A DNA stretch of 45,473 nucleotides from Gammaproteobacteria bacterium (GCA_011374975.1 DRNU01000226.1:1-45473), one strand, 5' to 3'. Positions 35,840 through 44,869 are shown, counted from the first letter of the stretch. Translations and numbers: made by a program. The notes: generated from the sequence alone by a model not told the origin.

Positions 35840-36175
35840 ATGCAAGCAGAAGTTAACGGTAAGGTCATCGAACTCAGTGAGGCCGGCTGGCTGAACAATC
35901 TGGACGAGTGGAGCGAGGAACTGGCGGTCGAGATCGCCAAGAACGAGCGCATCGGCGAACTTACCCAGGAACACTGGGATATCATCAACATGGCGCGTGA
36001 ATATTTTCACGACAACGGCACTGTTGCCGAACCACGCAACTTCTCCAAGCTGATGAAGAAAAAATACGGCAAGGACCGCAGCGACCAGAAATATATCTAC
36101 TCGCTGTTTCCGACCGGCCTGATCAAGTGTGCCAACAAGGTCGCCGGCCTGCCGCGTCCGAAGGGCTGCAGCTAA
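35840..36175 (+). CDS. TusE/DsrC-family sulfur-relay protein
   Basis: A 111-residue DsrC-fold protein: GWLNNLDEWSEELAVEIAKN, LTQEHWDIINMAREYFHDNG, then LFPTGLIKCANKVAGLPRPK and the final GCS. The last Cys (Cys110) matches the sulfur-accepting Cys of TusE and DsrC. True DsrC has its second Cys ten residues earlier; here the nearest, Cys97, is two positions further away (12 residues between), which may prevent the normal disulfide. TusE-like function in tRNA thiolation or sulfur trafficking is most likely. Monocistronic, with its own promoter and terminator. Confidence 0.87.
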   Translation: MQAEVNGKVIELSEAGWLNNLDEWSEELAVEIAKNERIGELTQEHWDIINMAREYFHDNGTVAEPRNFSKLMKKKYGKDRSDQKYIYSLFPTGLIKCANKVAGLPRPKGCS

Positions 36176-36205
36176 ACTGATTTAAAATACAGGTTGGCCA
36201 GCCTG

Positions 36206-36232
36206 AAAAAGCCCCGTAACGGGGCTTTTTTT
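36206..36232. terminator. Bidirectional terminator between tusE and the histidine kinase gene
   Basis: GCCCCG-TAA-CGGGGC (36211-36225) is flanked by A on the left and seven T on the right, so it can stop both the tusE transcript and the convergent kinase transcript, whose stop codon lies at 36231-36233. Confidence 0.9.
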
Positions 36233-37700
36233 ATGCCTGCCACACCGGCAGGCTGAAACTGAAACGGGTGCCGGCACCCACCTCGCTGCTGACTTCGATA
36301 ATCCCCCCGTGCAACATGACGATGTGCTGGGCGATGGCCAGCCCGAGCCCGGCATGGTGGTCGCTGCGCTCCTTGTTACCGGCACGGTAGAAGCGGTGGA
36401 AGATATGCGGCAGTTCCTCCGGCGGGATACCGCTGCCGTTGTCGTGTACCTCGACCTGCACGGTATCCTCCCCTGCCTTCAGTACCACGCTGACTTCACC
36501 GCCGGCGGCCGTGTGCTGCAGGGCGTTGCCAATCAGGTTTTCCAGCACGCGTTCGATCATGCCGATGTCGGCATCCACGAACGGCAGCGCCGCATCGCCC
36601 TGCATGTCCAGGGTCACGCCCTGCTCTTCTGCCGGCAGGCGGAATTTCTGGATCACATCCTGCACCAGTTCCGCCACAGCGAAGGGTTCGCGCTGGCACT
36701 GCAGTTCGCTGGCGTCCAGCTTGGCCAGTTCGAACAGCTCATCAACCAGGCGGGTCACACGACGGCTGTGTTGCAGGGCGATATCCAGGTACTCCGAACG
36801 GGTTTCGGCGTCGAACTGGTTGGCTTTCAGTTGCAGGGTTTCGATATAGCCGTGCAAAGCCGCCAGTGGTGTGCGCAGGTCGTGCGAGACATTGGCGACC
36901 AGCTCACGGCGCAGCTCGTCCTGTTTTTTCAGGGCTTCCAGCTGTTCCTGGATGTGCTCGGCCATACTGTTGTAGTGCTTGCCAAGGCGTTCGATTTCAT
37001 CGTCGCGACGTGGGTGTTCCGGCCAGCGGCTGTGGCGGGTGAAGTTGCTGGCGCTGAAATCGCGCATCAGCCGCGCCAGTGAATGCAGGCGCCGCGTCAG
37101 CAGGCGGAACAGCACCAGGCCGAACACCAGGCCGACCAGCAGACTGACCAGCAGCGCCGTGCCGGACAATTGCAGCAGGAAGTTGTTCTGGAACAGTTGC
37201 TCGATGCGTTCGTATTCCTGGCCGCGCAATACCACGTAGAGGTAGGCCGGCGGCTGGCCGGCGCGTGGAATGCGTGTAGCGGAAAACACCTTGCGGCGTT
37301 CGAAGCTGCGCGGGTCGTCGCCCAGCAGCGGGAATTCACGGCCGCGCAGGAATTCCTGTATGGGTTGCAGGTCGACGTGGTCGCGTTTCACCTGCCCGGG
37401 ATCAGCCGAGTAAGACAGAATGTTGCCGTTCTCGTCCAGCAGGTAAATCTCGATACTGGGGTTCACCATCATGTAGTGCTGGAAAGTGTCTTTCAGGGCA
37501 TGCGGGTCGAGCACGCCGCCGTTGACCAGTTTGCGTTCGGTGACCAGGTGCTCGGCCAGGTCACGGTTGAGGCTTTGCAGAAACTGCTGCTGGTAGTGAT
37601 GCGCCAGGGAACTGCTGAGCAGGGCGTACAGGATGCCGATGCCGAGCAACAGCAGGGTCAGCGCCAGCGCCAGCTTGGCAAACAGGGTGCGGATGATCAT
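36231..37700 (-). CDS. Sensor histidine kinase
   Basis: A 489-residue membrane kinase. TM1 about 7-28, periplasmic sensor about 29-175, TM2 about 178-200, HAMP about 200-255, then HisKA with phospho-accepting His in VANVSHDLRTPLAALHGYIE and HATPase_c (NLIGNALQHT, DNGSGIP, GLGLAIAQH). The sensor region, with LLDENGNILSYSADPG, looks like a small PAS/Cache-type fold. It overlaps its response-regulator gene by four bases (ATGA), so this is a cognate pair. The signal is unknown. Confidence 0.92.
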   Translation of the reverse strand: MIIRTLFAKLALALTLLLLGIGILYALLSSSLAHHYQQQFLQSLNRDLAEHLVTERKLVNGGVLDPHALKDTFQHYMMVNPSIEIYLLDENGNILSYSADPGQVKRDHVDLQPIQEFLRGREFPLLGDDPRSFERRKVFSATRIPRAGQPPAYLYVVLRGQEYERIEQLFQNNFLLQLSGTALLVSLLVGLVFGLVLFRLLTRRLHSLARLMRDFSASNFTRHSRWPEHPRRDDEIERLGKHYNSMAEHIQEQLEALKKQDELRRELVANVSHDLRTPLAALHGYIETLQLKANQFDAETRSEYLDIALQHSRRVTRLVDELFELAKLDASELQCQREPFAVAELVQDVIQKFRLPAEEQGVTLDMQGDAALPFVDADIGMIERVLENLIGNALQHTAAGGEVSVVLKAGEDTVQVEVHDNGSGIPPEELPHIFHRFYRAGNKERSDHHAGLGLAIAQHIVMLHGGIIEVSSEVGAGTRFSFSLPVWQA

Positions 37701-38401
37701 GCCGCGCTGTCGCTGAAGCGGTAGCCCACGCCCCAGACGGTCAGGATATAGCGCGGGCTGGCCGGGTCGGCCTCGATCTTGGCCCGCAGCCGGTTGATGT
37801 GGGAGTTGACGGTGTGTTCATAACCCTCGTAGTGATAGCCCCACACCTGTTCCAGTAACTGCATACGGGTGAAAACCTGGCCGGGGTGTGAGGCAAAATG
37901 CAGTAACAGGTCAAACTCGCGCGCAGTCAGCACGACCTCACTGCCCTGCACCGCCACCTGGCGCCGGGTGCTGTCGATACTGAGGCCGTCGAGTTCAATA
38001 CGCGGCTGTGCGCCACCGGTATCCACCTGCAGGGCTTCGATACGGCGGAACTGTGCCTTGATGCGCGCCATCAGCTCGGGAATGCTGAACGGCTTGGTGA
38101 TGTAGTCGTCGGCACCGGTTTCAAGGCCGGTAACGCGGTCCTGCTCGGTGGATTTCGAGGTCAGCATAAGAATGGGGACGCGCGCGTCCTGCACGCGCAG
38201 TTGCCGACACACTTCCAGGCCGCTGACACCCGGCAGCATCAGGTCGAGAATCACCAGCTGGTAGTCCCCGTTGCGGAACATCTCCAGTGCCTGTAACCCG
38301 TCCGGCGCGATATCGGCCTCGCAGCCGAGGTCCTGCACATGAAACTGGATCAGGTGGGCGATATCGGTGCTGTCTTCAACGATGAGTAATTTATGCGGCA
38401 T
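37697..38401 (-). CDS. OmpR/PhoB-family response regulator
   Basis: A 234-residue regulator. The receiver has phospho-acceptor Asp53 (VILDLMLPG), acidic pair in IVEDS and the Lys in TKPFS. The C-terminal winged helix is VVLTAREFDLLLHFASHPGQ and ends GVGYRFSDSAA. It is the first gene of the regulator-kinase pair. PhoB-like repeats near 39.3 kb are candidate targets. Possible PhoB equivalence is not shown: no pst or pho genes are in the window. Confidence 0.92.
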   Translation of the reverse strand: MPHKLLIVEDSTDIAHLIQFHVQDLGCEADIAPDGLQALEMFRNGDYQLVILDLMLPGVSGLEVCRQLRVQDARVPILMLTSKSTEQDRVTGLETGADDYITKPFSIPELMARIKAQFRRIEALQVDTGGAQPRIELDGLSIDSTRRQVAVQGSEVVLTAREFDLLLHFASHPGQVFTRMQLLEQVWGYHYEGYEHTVNSHINRLRAKIEADPASPRYILTVWGVGYRFSDSAA

Positions 38402-38439
38402 GGACTGGCAACGCGGGTCAGGGACAGTCAGTGTGGTAT

Positions 38440-38472
38440 AAAAACAGGGTCTCCCGCAAGCGGAGACCCTGT
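38440..38472 (-). terminator. Terminator of the spondin-domain gene
   Basis: An 11-bp perfect stem (38444-38454 with 38462-38472; ACAGGGTCTCC/GGAGACCCTGT) with a 7-base loop, followed on the minus strand by TTTTAT. It stops transcription coming from 39.2 kb before the response-regulator gene. Confidence 0.9.
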
Positions 38473-38493
38473 GGACTGGTGCCTGAGCAAGTA

Positions 38494-39213
38494 TCAGTCG
38501 TCGTTGCGACGCTTCCGGTGCACGGTAATCACCACTTTGGCAACCGGGTTCAACCAGTGGTGCACGCTGCTGTCCAGGTCGCTGATGCCGCCATCCGCCT
38601 GCATATCACCCAGTGTGCCGCGGTGGATATGTACGCTGGTGTTGTGCTCCGTGTCGGTCACGCCACTGGCGCCGCTGCCGCTGTTACCGCCCGGGTCCGC
38701 CGGGATCCCCGGCACACCCGGTGCGCCGCCGCCGTTGATGATTTCATTGTTGGCCTCGGTGCCGGCATCATAACCATTGATATAGTACGTGTAGGTACCG
38801 CGCCGTTTGGGAATGCTGATCGCGTCCAGTCCGGCAAAGCCGTCGTTGGTCGGCAGCAGCATGGCAACCACGGACAGGTAACGGTTGCGCTTGCCGGTAC
38901 TCAGATCGGCGTAGGCTGTGGCTCCCGGTGCCAGCAGGCCTTCGGCCGGGTTGACGACATTGTCGGCGCCGGCGGCCTCCAGGTCACTGACCAGTCCCGA
39001 GACATCGCCGCCTTCCGCCATGGCCTGCAGGCTGGCTGATGCCGTGCTGCCCGGCTCGAACAGGTCAACGCTGTGGTTATGTGCGGAAACCAGCAACGGG
39101 GTGAAATAGATGCCGTTGGTGAGGTTGGTGACTTCGATGCTCAGTTCCTGCGCGGAGGCGAGCGTGGCATTCAGACTGCCGGCGGCCATCAGGCCGATAA
39201 CGAGTTTTTTCAT
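38494..39213 (-). CDS. Exported spondin-domain protein
   Basis: A 239-residue protein with a signal peptide (MKKLVIGLMAAGSLNATLAS). The mature N-terminus ELSIEVTNLTNGIYFTPLLV, then SAHNHSVDLFEPGSTASASL and LQAMAEGGDVSGLVSDLEA, matches the bacterial spondin_N domain. A Gly/Pro-rich linker (GGGAPGVPGIPADPGGNSGS) separates a second copy-like stretch with HIHRGTLG and HHWLNPVAKVVITV. Likely secreted and Ca-binding or adhesive, by analogy. A Pho-box-like array lies 77 bases upstream, and a two-component pair follows on the same strand, past a strong terminator. Confidence 0.82.
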   Translation of the reverse strand: MKKLVIGLMAAGSLNATLASAQELSIEVTNLTNGIYFTPLLVSAHNHSVDLFEPGSTASASLQAMAEGGDVSGLVSDLEAAGADNVVNPAEGLLAPGATAYADLSTGKRNRYLSVVAMLLPTNDGFAGLDAISIPKRRGTYTYYINGYDAGTEANNEIINGGGAPGVPGIPADPGGNSGSGASGVTDTEHNTSVHIHRGTLGDMQADGGISDLDSSVHHWLNPVAKVVITVHRKRRNDD

Positions 39214-39289
39214 AATTGTGTGCTCCTGCTGAAAAACGGTTGGCTGATATTAAATTGCAGGACTGTTTTACACGGCTGGAATCACACCC

Positions 39290-39322
39290 CCGTCACGGAA
39301 CTATCACAAATCTGTCACGAAC
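39290..39322 (+). promoter_or_regulatory. PhoB/OmpR-type direct repeats
   Basis: Three heptamers repeat every 11 bases: CCGTCAC (39290), CTATCAC (39301), CTGTCAC (39312). CTATCACAAAT followed by CTGTCACGAAC closely follows the E. coli Pho box (two CTGTCAT-like halves with an 11-bp repeat). They lie between the divergent spondin-domain gene and the SulP gene, and the adjacent response regulator is an obvious candidate to bind. Confidence 0.5.
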
Positions 39323-39433
39323 AGGAATAACGGCCCCAGCGGGACTCCCCGGTTCATCAGGACGGGGAGGTAGTGTATTGTTCCCCCTTTAAATTTTTCA
39401 GTAACGCGCTCTGTTTCCAGGAACTCGCCCGCT

Positions 39434-41140
39434 ATGCAAATTGTTCACGGCCTCCATTTCAATAACCTGCGCGGCGACATCTACGGCGGTCTCACTGCCG
39501 CCGTGGTTGCCCTGCCGCTGGCACTGGCCATGGGGGTTTCCTCCGGCGCCGGCCCCATTGCGGGCATCTACGGCGCCATTTTCGTCGGCCTGTTCGCGGC
39601 CCTGTTTGGCGGGACACCGGCACAGGTATCCGGTCCCACCGGCCCCATGACTGTGGTCATGGCGGCGATATTTACCCAGTACACCGCGTTATACCCGGAA
39701 AACCCGGCGTACGGGGCGGCCCTGGCGTTCAGCGTGGTGATGATGGGCGGCCTGTTCCAGATCCTGTTCGGCATCATGAAGCTGGGCAAATACATCAACC
39801 TGATTCCGCACCCGGTGGTCTCCGGCTTTATGAGCGGCATCGGGGTAATCATTATCCTGCTGCAACTGGGGCCGCTGCTCGGGCATGCCGCCCTGCCCGG
39901 CCCGCTGGCTTCCGCCAGGGCACTACCGGACATCCTGGGCAACCCGGTCATGATCGACCTGAGTCTTGGCTTGCTGGCGCTGGTGATTGTCTACCTGCTG
40001 CCCAAAAGCATTAACCGCATACTGCCGTCGCCGCTGCTGGCCCTGATCATTGGCACCCTGGCACTCTATGTCTGGCAGGGCGAGGAGATCACGAGCCTGG
40101 TCGAGAACGGCAAAACCATGTTCAAACTGGGTGGCGCATCGGTACTGGGCGACATCCCCACCGGCATACCGGTACCGCACCTGCCGGTGTTCGAACTTGC
40201 CCTGCTGGCCGGCATGGTGAAATCCGCCCTGATGCTGGCGGCGCTGGGCGCCATTGACTCCCTGCTGACGTCGCTGGTGGCGGACAGTGTGACCCGCAGC
40301 TACCACGAGTCCGACCGGGAACTGATCGGCCAGGGTATCGGCAACACCATAGCCGGGCTGTTCGGCGGGTTGCCGGGTGCCGGCGCCACCATGCGCACGG
40401 TCGTCAATGTCCGTGCCGGCGGGCGGACACCCATTTCAGGTGCCCTGCATGCGCTGGTGCTGCTGGCTATTGTACTCGGCGCCGGAGTGGTGGCGCGTTA
40501 TATCCCGCACGCCATACTGGCGGGCATCCTGGTCAAGGTCGGCACCGACATCATCGATTGGGACTACCTCAAACGCATGAACAAGGTGCCCAAATCCGGG
40601 GTGCTGATCATGCTGACGGTACTGTTCTGTACCGTTTTCGTGGACCTGATCACGGCTGTCGCCATCGGTATGGTGATGGCGTCCTTCCTGTTCATGCAAC
40701 GCATGGTGGATTTACAGCTGGCTTCCATTACCGCCATCACTGACCCGCACGAGGAGTCGCCCCTGTCCGAGGAAGAAACGCAACTGCTGAAGGACGCCGG
40801 CGGGCGTATCCTGCTGTTCCACATCTCCGGCCCCATGAGTTTCGGTGCCGCCAAGGGCATGGCGCGGCAACTGGCCGGTTTCGATGAATATGATGTGCTG
40901 GTCCTGGACCTGTCCGATGTGCCGCAGCTCGACTTCACTTCCACGCGCGCCCTGGATGACATGCTGCACGATGCCTGGGACAGTGGCCGCGAGGCCTACC
41001 TGGTGGGGTGCAGGAAACAGGTGCATGACATGCTGGTACAGCAGGGCGTGATGGACAAGTTCCACGAGAGCCGGCTGAAAGACACCCGGGTCGAAGCTTT
41101 GGCGGAAGGTCTGAAGCTGGTGCAGGAGCGCCACATTTAA
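39434..41140 (+). CDS. SulP-family anion permease with STAS domain (BicA-like)
   Basis: A 568-residue inner-membrane transporter. The N-terminus LRGDIYGGLTAAVVALPLAL, then AMGVSSGAGPIAGIYGAIFV and VSGPTGPMTVVMAA, matches the cyanobacterial bicarbonate permease BicA closely, better than sulfate permeases. About 12-14 helices are followed by a STAS domain (about 430-560; DVLVLDLSDVPQLDFTSTRA). Na+-dependent bicarbonate uptake is the likely role, with sulfate the alternative. Its stop overlaps the convergent kinase gene by four bases. Confidence 0.88.
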   Translation: MQIVHGLHFNNLRGDIYGGLTAAVVALPLALAMGVSSGAGPIAGIYGAIFVGLFAALFGGTPAQVSGPTGPMTVVMAAIFTQYTALYPENPAYGAALAFSVVMMGGLFQILFGIMKLGKYINLIPHPVVSGFMSGIGVIIILLQLGPLLGHAALPGPLASARALPDILGNPVMIDLSLGLLALVIVYLLPKSINRILPSPLLALIIGTLALYVWQGEEITSLVENGKTMFKLGGASVLGDIPTGIPVPHLPVFELALLAGMVKSALMLAALGAIDSLLTSLVADSVTRSYHESDRELIGQGIGNTIAGLFGGLPGAGATMRTVVNVRAGGRTPISGALHALVLLAIVLGAGVVARYIPHAILAGILVKVGTDIIDWDYLKRMNKVPKSGVLIMLTVLFCTVFVDLITAVAIGMVMASFLFMQRMVDLQLASITAITDPHEESPLSEEETQLLKDAGGRILLFHISGPMSFGAAKGMARQLAGFDEYDVLVLDLSDVPQLDFTSTRALDDMLHDAWDSGREAYLVGCRKQVHDMLVQQGVMDKFHESRLKDTRVEALAEGLKLVQERHI

Positions 41141-42405
41141 TTGGGGTCCGGTGTGTTGAAATCGAGCCGGAAGCGCGTCCCCTCGCCGGGCCGGCTGTCG
41201 AGGTGAATCTCCCAGCCATAGTTCTGGCAAATGCGCAGCACCAGTGACAGGCCGATGCCCTCGCCACCCTGTGCGCTGTAGAAAGGCTCGAATACCCTGC
41301 CCTGCTGCGGCTCGGGGATACCGGCACCGGTATCTGCCACGCTGATGCCCTCGGCATCAAGCATGATGTGCACGCTGCCCTGCTCGGTATAGGAAAAGGC
41401 ATTGCGCACCAGGTTGGACAGCACCACGCGCAACAGCGCGCAGGCCACCGGCAGTTCCGGGCGGGCGGTGATGTCCAGCTGTACGCTGACTTCGCGCCGC
41501 TCCAGCAGGTAGCGGTGGCTGTCCACCACCTGTTGCAGCAGTTCATCGACACGACAGCGGGCGGTGACTTCATCGGCGCGCTGTTCGCGCGCAAGGTCCA
41601 GCAACGCTGAAGTCATTTCGGTCATTTCCCGGGCGGCACGCGCGATGCGGCGTACCCGGGTGCGTTGCGCCTCGTCCAGCTGCGAGTCTTCGCCCAGCAC
41701 TTCGGCAGCCCCTTCGATCACGGCCAGCGGGGTGCGCAGTTCATGGCTGACATCGGCCGTGAAGCCCCGTTCACGTTCGATGAAGGCATGCAGTCTTTCC
41801 TGGTAAGCATCGAACTCCGCGGCCAGGAACCCCACTTCGTCACGCGGGAAGTCCTGCCCCATCAGCAACGGCTGGCCTTCCGGGCAAATCAGCCGCACGC
41901 GCCGCGCCAGCTCGCTGACCGGTGACACCAGGCGCCCGGCCAGCCACAGGCCCAGTGCAGCGGACAGGACCGCCATGATCAGTACCGCGACGGCCAGGAA
42001 CACCCGGTACTGCTGCTCGCGCTGGCGGATACGGGCAGCGTCGTACAGCACCATGAAACGGTGCTCGCCCGCGACCTTGACCTCGGCGTAAAAATTACGC
42101 CCGTCGAGCTGTACCTGGTGCAGGCCGGCATCGAGCTCATGCAGCTCGGCCGGTACCCCGGCACTGTTGTCCCGGTCCAGTACCCAGGTACGCATCACGG
42201 TGTTGGCCGGTGGCCGGGTGGCAGGGTCTTTGTTGTAGCGCTGGATATAGTCTTCCAGCTCGGTCGACAGGGTTTCCGCCACCAGGCGCTGTTCCATGTT
42301 CACTGTCAGCCAGTACAGCGCGACAGCCAGTACCAGGCTGATCACCCCGCCCAGCAGGGCGAAGGCGATAGCGATGCGGTAACGCAGGCTAGTCCTGAAT
42401 TTCAT
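41137..42405 (-). CDS. Sensor histidine kinase of the SulP operon
   Basis: A 422-residue kinase from ATG 42405: TM1 about 13-35, periplasmic loop about 36-135, TM2 about 140-162, HAMP, HisKA (TADVSHELRTPLAVIEGAAE) and ATPase (NLVRNAFSYT, DTGAGIP, GEGIGLSLVLRI). A longer open frame to 42483 is rejected; it lies inside the response-regulator gene. The two genes overlap by 17 bases. Third gene of sulP2-regulator-kinase, so it may respond to the anion handled by the permease. Confidence 0.9.
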   Translation of the reverse strand: MKFRTSLRYRIAIAFALLGGVISLVLAVALYWLTVNMEQRLVAETLSTELEDYIQRYNKDPATRPPANTVMRTWVLDRDNSAGVPAELHELDAGLHQVQLDGRNFYAEVKVAGEHRFMVLYDAARIRQREQQYRVFLAVAVLIMAVLSAALGLWLAGRLVSPVSELARRVRLICPEGQPLLMGQDFPRDEVGFLAAEFDAYQERLHAFIERERGFTADVSHELRTPLAVIEGAAEVLGEDSQLDEAQRTRVRRIARAAREMTEMTSALLDLAREQRADEVTARCRVDELLQQVVDSHRYLLERREVSVQLDITARPELPVACALLRVVLSNLVRNAFSYTEQGSVHIMLDAEGISVADTGAGIPEPQQGRVFEPFYSAQGGEGIGLSLVLRICQNYGWEIHLDSRPGEGTRFRLDFNTPDPN

Positions 42406-43075
42406 CCGCGGCCGCAAGCTGGTAGCCCATACCGTGCACGGTACGCAGCAACTGGGTCTTGAACGGCTTGTCGATAGCGGCACGCAGCACGTGCAGGTGG
42501 GTGCGCAGGGAGTCGCTGTCCGGACGTTCGTTGCCCCAGATGCGGCGTTCGAGTTCTCGCCGCGGCACCACGCGCGGCGACTGGCGGATCAGCAACGCGA
42601 GTATCTTGAGCGGGATCGGCGGCAGTGTGATCGCCTTGCCGGCACGCCGCACCGACAGGGTCTGCGGATCGAACACCAGGTCACCGACGCGCAGCGGCTC
42701 GTGCTCGTGGTCGCAGCGCGCACGCCGGATCAGGGCTCGCAACCGCGCATCCAGTTCCTGCAGGGCGAACGGCTTGACCAGGTAGTCGTCGGCGCCGGCG
42801 GCAAAACCATCCAGCCGGGCATCCAGCGTATCGCGCGCAGTCAGCATCAGCACCGGCGTGGTACTGCCGCCCTCGCGCAGCATCCGGCACAGTTCCAGGC
42901 CGTCCAGGCCGGGCAGTGTCAGGTCCAGCACGATGGCGTCGAACGCCTTTTCCTGGGCAAATTGCAGTCCGGTTCGGGCATCGTAGGCGGCATCCAGGAT
43001 GTACCCTTTCGGTTCCAGATAGTCGTACAGGTTCGCGACCAGGTCCGGGTTGTCTTCGATTACCAGCAGGTACAT
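42389..43075 (-). CDS. OmpR-family response regulator of the SulP operon
   Basis: A 228-residue regulator with phospho-acceptor Asp51 (AIVLDLTLPGLDGLELC), receiver Lys in VKPFALQ, and a winged-helix domain (ITLPPIPLKILALLIRQSPR, ending TVHGMGYQLAA). It starts 12 bases after the SulP stop and overlaps the kinase gene by 17 bases. The three genes should be co-transcribed. Confidence 0.92.
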   Translation of the reverse strand: MYLLVIEDNPDLVANLYDYLEPKGYILDAAYDARTGLQFAQEKAFDAIVLDLTLPGLDGLELCRMLREGGSTTPVLMLTARDTLDARLDGFAAGADDYLVKPFALQELDARLRALIRRARCDHEHEPLRVGDLVFDPQTLSVRRAGKAITLPPIPLKILALLIRQSPRVVPRRELERRIWGNERPDSDSLRTHLHVLRAAIDKPFKTQLLRTVHGMGYQLAAADEIQD

Positions 43076-43087
43076 AACAGTCCGTTG

Positions 43088-44869
43088 TCAATCCGTCTTC
43101 GGTTCATAGGGGACAGCAGCGCATTCCCTGAATATACGCTTGTCACAGGTCTTGCAGATATTCTTGTCCAGCTTCTGGAAGATACCGGTGAGCGCCGCGC
43201 CCTTGGACTGGAACACATGGTTGGGACCGATCTCGTCCAGGCAACCGCAGCTTTCCAGCGATTCCCACAGGCCTTTTTTGACGTTGATCAGGTACAGGCC
43301 GCCACCGCGCTCCCGGCGCTTGCGCGCCTCTTCGACCAGTGTGCTGCCGCCGGTGATATCCGCGAAGTTGATACCCTGGGCGACGATCGCCAGATGTTTC
43401 TGCTCCGGGTGTTTCTGCTCGAGCTCGGCAAAGGCTTCCTGCACGTGGTTGATGGAACCGAAGAACAGCGAACCGTCGATACGCAGGATATGCAGCTGCG
43501 GACACTGCGGTAATCTGGAATCTGTGGAGAACTTGCGCTTCGGCTTGTTGGGATCCGGCACACGGCTCACGATACGCGGCCGTGACACGCGCATCAGGTA
43601 CAGCACCAGCGACAGCAGCACGCCGGCGAAGATGGAGAATTCCAGTTCCAGGAACAGGGCGCCGAACAGGGTCACGCCCATGATCGCGGTTTCACGCCGG
43701 CTGGCCTTCAGGATATGGCCGATCTCCTTGAAGTCGATCAGCCCCCAGGCCACCAGGAACAGGATACCCGCCATGGCGGCATTAGGCAGGTAGGCCGCCA
43801 GCGGTGCAACCATGATTACGATCACGATCAGCAGCAGGCCGGCGAACATGGCCGCCAGCGGCGTCTTCGCGCCGGCCTGGTAGTTCAGGCCGCTGCGGTT
43901 GAAGGAGCCGGTGGCCACATAGCCGGAGAAGAAACTGCCGGCGATGTTGGACAGGCCCTGGCCGATGAACTCCTGATTGCCGTCGATGCGCTGGCCGCTG
44001 CGGGCGCCCAGTGAACGACCGATGGAGACCGCCTCGGTCAGGGCAAACAGGGTGACCGCCAGTGCCGTCGGTGCCAGGTTCTTGATCGCGTCGAGTGACA
44101 GGTTGGGCGCCGACAACGGTGGCAGGGTCTGCGGCAGGGCCCCGACCGTGGCGATTGCGGTAGTATCGGCGCCGAACATCATATTCAGCAACAGCGCGAC
44201 CAGGCTGCCGAATATCATGGCGATAATCAGGTAAGGCAGGCGCGGGAACCAGCGTTGCACCGCAATCCCGGACAGCAGCGTGGCAACGGCGACAGCGGTA
44301 ATATAGGGATTGATATTCGGTAGCTGGTGCCAGAACTGGATCAGTATGTCGTGCAGGTGCCCGCCGCGTTCAATGGGCACGCCGAAGAAATTTTTCAGCT
44401 GCTTGCTGGCGATGAGAATAGCCGCACCCGCAGTAAAGCCGGTGATCACCGAGTGCGAGATAAAGTTGACCAGCGCCCCCATGCGCGCCAGGCCAAGCGC
44501 CAGTTCGATAACCCCCACCATGAAGGTCAGCGTCAGCGCCAGCGCGACATAGTCCATGGTGCCGGGTTCTGCATACACGCTCAGCGAGGAGAACAGCACG
44601 ATAGAGGCCGCCGTGGTCGGCCCCGAGACCAGGTGCCAGGAAGAACCGAACAGCGCTGCGACAATGGCCGGCACCATGCCCGCGTAGAGGCCGTATTCGG
44701 GCGGCATGCCGGCGATGGTCGCGAACGCCACGCCCTGCGGTAACACGACGATGGCGCCGGTCAGGCCGGCCATCATGTCATTACGGACCGTGGCCTTGTT
44801 GAGTAACGGCCACCAGAGCAGGAACGGGAAAAAACGCAGAAGCTGATCAGTTGTGATCCGCGGTGTCAT
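43088..44869 (-). CDS. SulP-family anion permease with STAS domain
   Basis: A 593-residue permease: MMAGLTGAIVVLPQGVAFAT, then IAGMPPEYGLYAGMVPAIVA and SGPTTAASIVLFSSLS are the SulP core; about 12-14 helices, then STAS (about 445-560; LAIVAQGINFADITGGSTLV). It resembles sulfate-type SulP proteins more than the BicA type at 39.4 kb, so the two may carry different anions. Unusual C-terminal tail with four Cys in KNICKTCDKRIFRECAAVPY. GGAG eight bases before the ATG. First gene of an operon with a two-component system. Confidence 0.88.
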   Translation of the reverse strand: MTPRITTDQLLRFFPFLLWWPLLNKATVRNDMMAGLTGAIVVLPQGVAFATIAGMPPEYGLYAGMVPAIVAALFGSSWHLVSGPTTAASIVLFSSLSVYAEPGTMDYVALALTLTFMVGVIELALGLARMGALVNFISHSVITGFTAGAAILIASKQLKNFFGVPIERGGHLHDILIQFWHQLPNINPYITAVAVATLLSGIAVQRWFPRLPYLIIAMIFGSLVALLLNMMFGADTTAIATVGALPQTLPPLSAPNLSLDAIKNLAPTALAVTLFALTEAVSIGRSLGARSGQRIDGNQEFIGQGLSNIAGSFFSGYVATGSFNRSGLNYQAGAKTPLAAMFAGLLLIVIVIMVAPLAAYLPNAAMAGILFLVAWGLIDFKEIGHILKASRRETAIMGVTLFGALFLELEFSIFAGVLLSLVLYLMRVSRPRIVSRVPDPNKPKRKFSTDSRLPQCPQLHILRIDGSLFFGSINHVQEAFAELEQKHPEQKHLAIVAQGINFADITGGSTLVEEARKRRERGGGLYLINVKKGLWESLESCGCLDEIGPNHVFQSKGAALTGIFQKLDKNICKTCDKRIFRECAAVPYEPKTD

